Positions 22,698 through 29,660 of a stretch of 43,871 nucleotides of DNA are shown in pieces (the stretch's first letter is position 1; every line of letters starts with the position of its first letter). Source of the DNA: Rubripirellula sp. (GTDB lineage Bacteria > Planctomycetota > Planctomycetia > Pirellulales > Pirellulaceae); NCBI GenBank assembly GCA_029245125.1, contig JAQWPZ010000114.1:1-43871 (forward strand), in the 5' to 3' direction. Made by a program: the position numbers and the translations under genes. The notes under the pieces were generated by a model. The model had not been told where the DNA came from and made no database searches. It saw only the letters and a program-made list of their open reading frames with translations.

Positions 22698-24215
22698 ATG
22701 CAAGTTGTTTGGTTTAAGCGGGATCTGCGAGTTGACGATCATTGGCCGCTCGCGCTCGCGTGCGACCAAGGTCCCACGCTGTGCTTGTACGTGTACGAGC
22801 CTGAGATCATCGGTTCTGAAGAGTTCGATTCGTCGCATCTGCAGTTCATCAATCAATCTCTACACGAGCTCGACAACAGACTTAAGTCGCTCAACGGCAG
22901 GTTGACCTACAGAGTCGGTTCCATGCCGGATGTTCTGGCAGCTCTGCACGCAACAGATCCAATCGCGGCACTATGGAGTCATGAGGAGTCAGGAAATCGC
23001 ATCACCTATGACCGCGACAAGCGGGTCGCGAAATGGTTGCGTGATCATCAAGTCGAGTGGCGCGAGATTCCACAAAATGGAGTTATCCGACGTTTGAAAT
23101 CACGTGATGGTTGGTCGAAACAGCGAGCCGCGTTTCTGAAAAAACCGCTGGCAGTGACACCATCCGAAATCACTCATCCACGAGGCATTTCCGCTGGCGA
23201 GATTCAGCCACCTGAAGCGTTAGGACTCACCGCTACGAACAAGACAAAGCTGCAGACTGGCGGCGAAACACCTGCCAACGAGACACTCAACAGTTTCCTG
23301 ACCGATCGCGGTCAGGACTACAGCTCTGAGATGTCGAGCCCAGTAACCGCACCTGATTCGTGCAGTCGGCTTAGCACCTATCTGGCATGGGGCTGCCTAT
23401 CAATGAGACGTGTGGTCCACGAACTCCATGACCGGCAGGGCTATCTAAGGGAGTTACGTGATGCTGGCGAACCTGTTGGCGGATGGCTGAAGTCGTTAAG
23501 AGCTTTTGAATCCCGCCTCAGCTGGCACTGCCATTTCATGCAAAAGCTCGAGGACGAGCCGGAGATCGAATTCAACAACATGAGTCCGGCTTACGACGGT
23601 CTGAGAGAAAACGAATTTGACCAAAGCCACTTCGATGCGTGGTGCAACGCACAGACAGGCTACCCCATGGTGGACGCTTGTATGCGAGCCTTGCACCAGC
23701 ACAGCTGGATCAATTTCCGCATGCGGGCCATGTTAGTCTCATTTGCCTCCTACCACCTTTGGCTCCATTGGCGGCCCACGGCCGTCTATCTCTCCAGACA
23801 TTTCCTCGATTTCGAACCGGGGATTCACTATTCCCAATTTCAAATGCAATCCGGCACCACGGGGATCAATGCAATTCGAATCTATTCACCAATCAAACAA
23901 GTCAAGGATCAAGACCCAACCGGTAAATTCATTCGACATTTCGTTCCCGAACTGGCCACGGTCCCCGACCGCAACCTTGCCGAACCACACAAGATGTCTC
24001 TCGCTGAACAATCGAAAAGTGGCTGTCAGATTGGGAAGCATTACCCGCCGCCGATCGTCGAACATGTGGTCGCCTACCGGGCTGCTAAGGCTCGGATGTT
24101 CGCTGTCCGGAAACAAACGGCAGCAAGAGCAGATGCCGAACGAGTCGTTCGCAAGCATGGCAGCCGCAAACGATCAAATTCAACCCGAAATAACCAAGTC
24201 ACCAAAACTAAATAG
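22698..24215 (+). CDS. Photolyase/cryptochrome family flavoprotein
   Basis: A 505-residue protein with the photolyase N-terminal alpha/beta domain (MQVVWFKRDLRVDDHWPLAL, about 1-135) and the FAD-binding helical domain (about 200-465). Diagnostic FAD-domain segments are STYLAWGCLSMRRV, ESRLSWHCHFMQKL, GYPMVDACMRALHQHSWINF and QMQSGTTGINAIRIYSPIKQ. It would bind FAD and either repair cyclobutane dimers with blue light or act as a blue-light receptor. I cannot place it in a photolyase class by eye. After about residue 470 there is a basic Lys/Arg/Asn-rich tail. The gene ends 17 bases before the SDR gene, so the two are probably one operon. Confidence 0.9.
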   Translation: MQVVWFKRDLRVDDHWPLALACDQGPTLCLYVYEPEIIGSEEFDSSHLQFINQSLHELDNRLKSLNGRLTYRVGSMPDVLAALHATDPIAALWSHEESGNRITYDRDKRVAKWLRDHQVEWREIPQNGVIRRLKSRDGWSKQRAAFLKKPLAVTPSEITHPRGISAGEIQPPEALGLTATNKTKLQTGGETPANETLNSFLTDRGQDYSSEMSSPVTAPDSCSRLSTYLAWGCLSMRRVVHELHDRQGYLRELRDAGEPVGGWLKSLRAFESRLSWHCHFMQKLEDEPEIEFNNMSPAYDGLRENEFDQSHFDAWCNAQTGYPMVDACMRALHQHSWINFRMRAMLVSFASYHLWLHWRPTAVYLSRHFLDFEPGIHYSQFQMQSGTTGINAIRIYSPIKQVKDQDPTGKFIRHFVPELATVPDRNLAEPHKMSLAEQSKSGCQIGKHYPPPIVEHVVAYRAAKARMFAVRKQTAARADAERVVRKHGSRKRSNSTRNNQVTKTK

Positions 24216-24232
24216 AAAGGTCCTGCAGAACC

Positions 24233-24937
24233 ATGAATCAAAATAACTACGTCGTTATCGGTGGGAGCAAAGGTATTGGCCTGGGGCTTACCGAACGTCT
24301 CCTCGCTGGGGGTGGCAATGTCACAGTCGTTTCACGCTCCGCACCCCAAATCCCCAGTCATCCGAACCTTCAACACCTCGCAGCCGACGTGACAAAAGAC
24401 ACAATTGACGCTGCTGATCTGCCTGACACCATTGACGGGTTGGCCTACTGCCCCGGATCGATCAATCTCGGCCCCCTCCGCGGGCTGAAAGCTGAAGCGA
24501 TGACAAGCGATTATCAATTGAATGTTGTCGGCGCGGTCAAGTGTTTGCAGGCTTCACTTGCCGCGATGAAAGCGGCGGGTAATTCTGCGATGGTTACCTT
24601 CAGCACGGTCGCAGTCCGCCAAGGACTGCCGATGCACTCGTCCGTCGCGGCAGCCAAGGGGGCAGTGGAGGGATTAACACGTTCGCTTGCCGCTGAGCTC
24701 GCCCCAAAAATTCGTGTTAATTGTGTTGCTCCGTCACTCACCGACACTCCGCTCGCCGAAAGATTACTCGCCAGCGACCAAAAGCGGGCGGCGATGGCCG
24801 AACGGCATCCACTGAAGCGAATCGGAACCGTCGATGACATCGCTGCGATCTCCGAATTTTTATTGACCGATGCCTCAGGGTGGATCACCGGCCAGATCAT
24901 CGGCGTCGATGGCGGTATGTCGTCTGTGCGTGCTTAA
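24233..24937 (+). CDS. Short-chain dehydrogenase/reductase lacking the catalytic Tyr
   Basis: This 234-residue Rossmann protein has the nucleotide loop G10-G-S-K-G14-I-G16-L-G and structural Asn N97 (QLNVVGA). It also has the Ser-containing strand VTFSTVAV, C-terminal VNCVAPSLTDTPLA and the ending GQIIGVDGGMSS. R35 after the second strand suggests NADP preference. At the active site the usual Y-x-x-x-K reads V138-A-A-A-K142, so Lys is kept while Tyr is replaced by Val. Classical carbonyl reduction is therefore doubtful. GAAAGG lies upstream and the gene follows the photolyase by 17 bases. I recall similar SDRs next to photolyase genes in other bacteria, where their role is unclear. Confidence 0.9.
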   Translation: MNQNNYVVIGGSKGIGLGLTERLLAGGGNVTVVSRSAPQIPSHPNLQHLAADVTKDTIDAADLPDTIDGLAYCPGSINLGPLRGLKAEAMTSDYQLNVVGAVKCLQASLAAMKAAGNSAMVTFSTVAVRQGLPMHSSVAAAKGAVEGLTRSLAAELAPKIRVNCVAPSLTDTPLAERLLASDQKRAAMAERHPLKRIGTVDDIAAISEFLLTDASGWITGQIIGVDGGMSSVRA

Positions 24938-25076
24938 ACCAATGACTCAGTGTTGACGGAACGCGATCCGCACTCGATTAGTGATGCGCCGCAGTCGCAT
25001 GACGATCGTCGCGCGACGGTAAATCGGGCCAATGCGTTTCGTTGTAATATCAGGGAGGAATCGTCTCGACAGCGAC

Positions 25077-26600
25077 TCAACCATCGGAATGAATCAGCGT
25101 TTCCGGCTGTTCGGAGCCTGAAGTCTGCGCGGATTCCGCCCGGGTTGGGGTTTCTGCTTGATGAAGAGCGGCAGCACCAATTCGGTTTAACATGCCACGA
25201 AAGATCACAGCGTGGAGCGGAAAAATTCCGTACCAGTAAGCCAATCCGAGCACGCCGGCTGGATCGAAAATTGCCGTTTGGCGAATGGTTGAACCTTCAT
25301 CGCAGGGCTCCACCTCGAATTCGAGCCAAGCGCGGCCTGGAACCTTCATCTCCGCCCCCAGCCGCAGTCGCTGATTCGGTATGAACTCCTCCACTCTCCA
25401 CCAATCCAACACCTCACCAACTTGCAGGTCATCCTGGTCACGCCTTCCTCGCCGCAAGCCCACACCACCGCAAGCCAAGTCGATCCAACCACGAATGGCC
25501 CACAAGAAATTGGCGTAGTACCAACCTTGCTTGCCTCCAATTCGGCGAATCGGGCGAAAGGCATCTTCAGGCTTGGCTGCCACAGTCACACATCGCGAAT
25601 CAACCACGCGATTTCCAAAACGTGTTCCGCCCCAAGTCATCACACCTCGCGAAGACGACAACGCATCAGACCAGCGCGTCACAGCAAAGTCGCTGTCCTC
25701 ATTCTTCAACGCCCTATCGATCGCAGCGGACAAACCTCGCGGCCGAACCTTGAACTCCCTTGCTGATTGAGGATCTTTAACGATCGTTGGGTTTCTCAAA
25801 CTGTCGACGAGCTTTCGACCAACCCGAGCATAGATCGGCGTCACTAGGCCCAGCCAGAGGCTAGATAAGCGTGGAGTCAAAATAGGAACAGAGATAAACC
25901 ACCGACGTAGACCACGTTGCTTCGCATATTCACGCATGATCTCGCCATAACTGACCTGCTCAGGGCCACCGATCTCGAAGATCCGACTCTCCTTTTCTTC
26001 ACGATCGAGTGCCTCCATCAGATAATCGAGGAGATCTTCAATCGCAATCGGCTGTGATTGCACACTGACCCATTTCGGACAGATCATGACGGGCAAGCGT
26101 TGCACCAGGGACCGCACCAGTTCAAAAGACAGACTCCCGGAACCGATCACGATCGACGCACGAAACTCCACCACCTGACACCCAGATTCGCGCAATAAAT
26201 CGCCAACTTCATGACGGCTCTGCAAGTGTGCGGACAAATCTTCATCATCGTCACCGAGCCCACCGAGGTAGACGATGCGTTGAACCCCCGCCTCGCGTGC
26301 CGCAGCAGCAAAGGATTTGGCGGCGTTCCGGTCCTGTTCTTCGAAAGAGCCAGCATCGCCCATAGAGTGAATCAGATAGTAGGCGACCTTGACTCCCTGC
26401 AACGCTGAAAGCAGAGAGTCATAGTTCTGAGCGTCACCAGCGACGACCTCCGTGCCCTCCGCAACGCGAGACGTCAAATACTGCGGACGCCGTACCATGC
26501 AGCGAATGTGGCACCCACGCTGCTCGAGCAACGGCAATAACCGCCCCCCGACATAGCCGGTCGCCCCGGTTAGGAGCACCAGCGGTTTCTGATCGCTCAT
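25077..26600 (-). CDS. NAD(P)-binding epimerase-like protein with DUF2867-like C-terminal domain
   Basis: The frame extends to 26666, but the ATG at 26600 (MSDQKPLVLLTGATGYVGG) has GAGG about 10 bases upstream and starts directly at the Rossmann fold, giving 507 residues. The N-terminal half (1-300) is an atypical SDR/NmrA-like domain with TGATGYVGGRLLP. It continues VAYYLIHSMGD, VYLGGLGDD and the EIGGPEQVSYGEIM segment found in NADH-ubiquinone 39-kDa-like proteins. The C-terminal part (from about 320; GGKQGWYYANFLWAIRGWID and WWRVEEFIPNQRLRL) resembles DUF2867, a START-like ligand-binding domain. Such fusions are annotated as SDR oxidoreductases with unknown substrate. It converges with the photolyase operon across 139 bases containing a 12-bp palindrome (25007-25018). 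Confidence 0.88.
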   Translation of the reverse strand: MSDQKPLVLLTGATGYVGGRLLPLLEQRGCHIRCMVRRPQYLTSRVAEGTEVVAGDAQNYDSLLSALQGVKVAYYLIHSMGDAGSFEEQDRNAAKSFAAAAREAGVQRIVYLGGLGDDDEDLSAHLQSRHEVGDLLRESGCQVVEFRASIVIGSGSLSFELVRSLVQRLPVMICPKWVSVQSQPIAIEDLLDYLMEALDREEKESRIFEIGGPEQVSYGEIMREYAKQRGLRRWFISVPILTPRLSSLWLGLVTPIYARVGRKLVDSLRNPTIVKDPQSAREFKVRPRGLSAAIDRALKNEDSDFAVTRWSDALSSSRGVMTWGGTRFGNRVVDSRCVTVAAKPEDAFRPIRRIGGKQGWYYANFLWAIRGWIDLACGGVGLRRGRRDQDDLQVGEVLDWWRVEEFIPNQRLRLGAEMKVPGRAWLEFEVEPCDEGSTIRQTAIFDPAGVLGLAYWYGIFPLHAVIFRGMLNRIGAAALHQAETPTRAESAQTSGSEQPETLIHSDG

Positions 26601-26745
26601 CGATTCTAAGCCTCGTCCAAGACGGTGGTTTGGTGGAGAATTACGTGATCTTGCGTGCTTCACCATCTGTAAATATTAATGAAGCGATCCTCCGGCGTAG
26701 GTATCTTTGTGAACAGGCAACCACTGCCCCCCCAGCAACCGCGAA

Positions 26746-27132
26746 TTGGAGACGAGAGTGGGGAAGGTTTCCTTGACAGTTACGCATTCGCGGAACCTTT
26801 CCTTCGGAACGCGAATGATCGAATTCTACAAACGCTTTGAATCGCGGGTCGAAGAAACTCTCGACGAAATGGACTCGGCCAGCGTCCCAGTTCGGCGAGT
26901 CGAAGACAGCACCAAAGCACTGCGGGAAATACGTGTCAGATCAAGCACAGCGCACGAACTGGATCAGAAGATCGATGGTCGCATTGGATCTCACCGCACT
27001 TGGCACATCGACGGCGAATCCGTCTATATCGCTGTTGCGAAGAATCTAGCTCAAATGCCGCGACCCAAATTTCATAACCTCGTCGACAAAGACCACGATG
27101 GTCAACACATGCGGCCCGAGCCAACCATTTGA
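26746..27132 (+). CDS. Possible small hypothetical protein
   Basis: A 128-residue frame from TTG, or 105 residues from the ATG at 26815 (MIEFYKRFESRVEETLDEMD). The segment from 24 to 100 has plausible helical character (ESRVEETLDEMD, TAHELDQKIDG) and typical codon use, ending with a short acidic/basic tail. No family is recognised and no ribosome site is clear. It may be a real short gene or a chance frame. Confidence 0.35.
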   Translation: METRVGKVSLTVTHSRNLSFGTRMIEFYKRFESRVEETLDEMDSASVPVRRVEDSTKALREIRVRSSTAHELDQKIDGRIGSHRTWHIDGESVYIAVAKNLAQMPRPKFHNLVDKDHDGQHMRPEPTI

Positions 27133-27226
27133 GCGCCGCTTGCACCGTACGCCATGTCCCCAAAAAAAACGATTCAAAGCTCAAAAATGGAAAATCGAAG
27201 GTGCGTCACTTGACGGACATTACCTT

Positions 27227-27580
27227 TCACTCGTCACCGGCAGAACCCTGCGGTAGCGTCTGGAACGGCTCCGCCTTTTCGCCCGACGTGTGAACCAGAT
27301 TTGCCTGCGTTTCGTGTTCGCCCCGCGCGCAGCAGATGTAAAGCGGTTCTCCAACCTGAGCAGACTGCAGGTAGATCCAAGTGACGTTGAGCTGACCATC
27401 CTCGGCTATCGGATCACGGATTTCAGCCGTGGCCGGTTTGAATAGACGGTCTTGACCGGCGACATCGATTTTGGCACTTCCTCTGACCCGAAGATAATCC
27501 CAATAACCCGGACTGGATTTTGCCGATTCGTTTCTGCCGAGCCGGTGTTTGGCCAATTCCTTGTCTGAGAAAGGAATCAA
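27227..27580 (-). CDS. Downstream part of a frame interrupted by TGA
   Basis: This frame of 117 residues (from TTG at 27580) is directly in phase with the preceding secreted protein. The two are separated only by the TGA codon at 27583-27581. No Shine-Dalgarno sequence precedes the TTG, and independent translation looks unlikely. The sequence contains GYWDYLRVRGSAKI, a strand pair NVTWIYLQSAQ and EPLYICCARGEH, which read like the continuation of an exported beta-rich domain. It is most simply the C-terminal half of a protein truncated by a nonsense mutation, unless the stop is read through. Confidence 0.45.
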   Translation of the reverse strand: MIPFSDKELAKHRLGRNESAKSSPGYWDYLRVRGSAKIDVAGQDRLFKPATAEIRDPIAEDGQLNVTWIYLQSAQVGEPLYICCARGEHETQANLVHTSGEKAEPFQTLPQGSAGDE

Positions 27581-27967
27581 TCAGGCGTCTTTAAAATGAA
27601 ACGCCTCAACAGTCTTCTCAAAATCCGCGGTGTAAACCAGGATTCTTTCAATCGAGCCGCTGCTGGAAGAATGCAGTTTAATGGCATGCTTCATGTTCAC
27701 AAAATTCAAGCGCTGAAATGAACAACCCGATTTCGAGTTCTGATATTTGCAAAGTGGTGGATTGTCGGCAATGATCGTGTAAGTCGTAATGACGTAAATG
27801 GCGGGGGCATTCTTCGTTGGCGATGCTACCTCTAGGATCTCGACATCACCTCGGTAGACATACTTGAACGCAACCCCATCGACATTTGAATCAATTTCTT
27901 TCTCCGACAATTCCGCTCTCAACGCCGGTGAAAGAAGAATGATCACCGCTGCGATGAAAATTTCCAT
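27581..27967 (-). CDS. Small secreted protein, probably truncated by an in-frame TGA
   Basis: From ATG 27967 the protein has 128 residues and a clear signal peptide (MEIFIAAVIILLSPALRA-EL). The frame also extends to a TTG at 28009 inside the adjacent inverted repeat, which I do not favour. The mature part is beta-rich, with AFKYVYRGDVEILEV and APAIYVITTYTIIAD. It holds Cys in PPLCKYQ and SGCSFQR that could form a disulfide, and ends EAFHFKDA before TGA. The next codons stay open in the same frame for another 117 residues. No family is recognised. It is flanked upstream by the REP-like palindrome. Confidence 0.6.
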   Translation of the reverse strand: MEIFIAAVIILLSPALRAELSEKEIDSNVDGVAFKYVYRGDVEILEVASPTKNAPAIYVITTYTIIADNPPLCKYQNSKSGCSFQRLNFVNMKHAIKLHSSSSGSIERILVYTADFEKTVEAFHFKDA

Positions 27968-27991
27968 AAGGACATTTCCAAGGCCGTGAAA

Positions 27992-28107
27992 AAAGGTGTC
28001 ACGTGACAAAAGGTGTCAGGTACAATACTGTTCGGCCCGATATTTGCGCCGCCCAGATGGGCAGTTTGCATTAGCTGGGCCGAACAGTATTGTGCCTGAC
28101 ACCTTTC
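27992..28107. repeat. REP-like inverted repeat with 30-bp arms
   Basis: The arms at 28009-28038 and 28077-28106 match at 29 of 30 positions, beginning AAAGGTGTCAGG and ending TTCGGCCC in the left arm. The 38-base centre holds its own hairpin, GCCC-AGAT-GGGC (28051-28062). The arm end AAAGGTGTCA is repeated at 27992-28001, joined through the palindrome GTCACGTGAC (27998-28007). The layout resembles REP/BIME sequences mobilised by Y1-type RAYT transposases, or a small non-autonomous element. No transposase gene lies in the window. On RNA the single mismatch is a G-U pair, so the stem would be continuous. Confidence 0.8.
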
Positions 28108-28203
28108 CTTGCTGGAGTTGCGTCGCTGGGCTGCTGGATTCGGCGACTCCGTTGGCTGAAACACGGAATCTTGGACCGACTGGTGGCCCCACCAAAGCAG
28201 GCG

Positions 28204-29520
28204 TTAGATATTTGCGTTTGGGTCGATCCGATACATCTTGCGCTGGATCCGCCCAATCAAGTGTGAGCATTGATCCAAGAAGATCGCGAACTCTTGATTC
28301 CCGCGCAAATCCTCTTCAGTGAGTTCTTGGATTGCTTGAAGTTTGACAGACGTCACGGTGTCGAGGAACCCTTTCAGTTCGTCAAAATCTGTGGTGGTCG
28401 CCTGTTCTCGCTCGATTCTGAGGGTTTCCATCAGGAAGATGTCAAGTCGTTCTTTCTGTTCACTGATCTGAGCCGCTAACTCCCTTTCTTCCATTCTTCG
28501 CCAGCGAATCCATAGCAGATAGATACCGGCCCCTATGGCGAACAGCAACTCCTTCGTCGCAACAATCGATTCCAAGATGTTGACCATCACACCGATGTTG
28601 TCCTCCGGGTTGAAATATCGTTTCGCAGTGGGATGCATCTCGGTAACGGTCCATGACTGCGCATTCTTTTTGTCAATCAACGTCGGAACTTCCAATCGCA
28701 GACTTCCCTCGTGAATCGCCGCAAGTGTAGCCTGAACGAGATCACTCGATGCCTTTTCACGACAAACCAGAAATGCGGTCGTCGCGATCGTTGGCGTTGA
28801 TTCACTTGGGACAGGCGGATCCTCTGCGAACAAGCCGCGTGGGATTTCAGCCGCGCGGGCGAATGGATACTTCATATCCAACGCAGCGGCGCTGCGGAGG
28901 GGAACGATATCGAACTGATTCGTCAACAACATTTTTTGCAGATTCGGGTGTTCGACTCCAGCGATTACGATCGCAGCATCGATCGTTTCGTCGTTCGACA
29001 TTACGTCGAACGAGAGCTGCGTCTCTCCGATCAAAGCATCCTGCTCAACATTAAAGTGTTCCAGGATCTTCCTCGCAGAAACAAGATTCCCAGAGCCATC
29101 CGCTCCAAGACTCACTCGACGCCCCGCAAGATCGTAGACACTGGTAATGCCCGATCCTTTTCGCGCGACCACAAACGCGAATTCCGGAAAAATGGGGGTG
29201 ATGACGCGAACATCTTGGATCTTGGCCGAGCCACCTTGAATGATTGCTAGGTCCACTTTTTTTTCGGAGAGCAGAGAAAAGTTCTCCGCCGATCCATCGG
29301 TCTCAACCAAGGTGACCTTACGCTCTAAGCGTTTTTCAAGCGACTCTTTGATCTCTGCCCCGAACTTATGGTACAAGCCTTCTGTAGAACCTGTCGCAAT
29401 TAAGATCTCTCGGGGGATCGCATCACGTCCGAGCAACCAAACGATCAATGACGAAAGCAAAACCACGAACATCCCAATGCTTACGTAGCTGCGAATGCGG
29501 CTTGTTGTGACCTGCGTCAT
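28204..29520 (-). CDS. Membrane-anchored TAXI/NMT1-type solute-binding protein
   Basis: AAGGAG five bases upstream fixes the start at ATG 29520, although the frame opens at 29589. The 438-residue protein has a membrane helix at about 12-30 (YVSIGMFVVLLSSLIVWLLG). A TAXI/NMT1-like periplasmic binding domain (about 38-315) follows, with the signature ATGSTEGLYHKFGAEI, VDLAIIQGGSA, SVYDLAGRRVSLGADGSG and the hinge region ending FNPEDN. A second helix at about 321-338 (LFAIGAGIYLLWIRW) leads to a roughly 95-residue cytoplasmic helical tail. TAXI proteins normally feed TRAP transporters, but no TRAP permease gene is nearby. The two-helix layout looks like a receptor. Ligand unknown, perhaps a dicarboxylate or amino acid. 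Confidence 0.85.
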   Translation of the reverse strand: MTQVTTSRIRSYVSIGMFVVLLSSLIVWLLGRDAIPREILIATGSTEGLYHKFGAEIKESLEKRLERKVTLVETDGSAENFSLLSEKKVDLAIIQGGSAKIQDVRVITPIFPEFAFVVARKGSGITSVYDLAGRRVSLGADGSGNLVSARKILEHFNVEQDALIGETQLSFDVMSNDETIDAAIVIAGVEHPNLQKMLLTNQFDIVPLRSAAALDMKYPFARAAEIPRGLFAEDPPVPSESTPTIATTAFLVCREKASSDLVQATLAAIHEGSLRLEVPTLIDKKNAQSWTVTEMHPTAKRYFNPEDNIGVMVNILESIVATKELLFAIGAGIYLLWIRWRRMEERELAAQISEQKERLDIFLMETLRIEREQATTTDFDELKGFLDTVTSVKLQAIQELTEEDLRGNQEFAIFLDQCSHLIGRIQRKMYRIDPNANI

Positions 29521-29525
29521 TTCGT

Positions 29526-29531
29526 CTCCTT
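29526..29531 (-). promoter_or_regulatory. Strong Shine-Dalgarno site deciding the TAXI protein start
   Basis: AAGGAG on the minus strand lies five bases before the ATG at 29520. It excludes the upstream in-frame start at 29589 as the main one. Confidence 0.8.
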
Positions 29532-29660
29532 GTGAGATTCCCCGGCGGCTTGAATTGCGACTAAGCGCAAGATCAGCGTTTTCGTGCAAGACCAGCTATT
29601 TCGCTTTCGTCTCTTCGAACATCCGAGCGAGAACTGTATTCAACAAGGCTGCTCGTTCGT

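Noticed and set aside
25001..25018. Overlapping palindromes GACGATCGTC and CGTCGCGCGACG between convergent genes
   Set aside because: They are short and GC-rich, expected by chance, and lack a terminator T-run.
27581..27583. TGA as a selenocysteine codon
   Set aside because: No SECIS-like stem-loop with a suitable apical loop is evident just downstream, and no selenoprotein family is recognised. Nonsense mutation is simpler.
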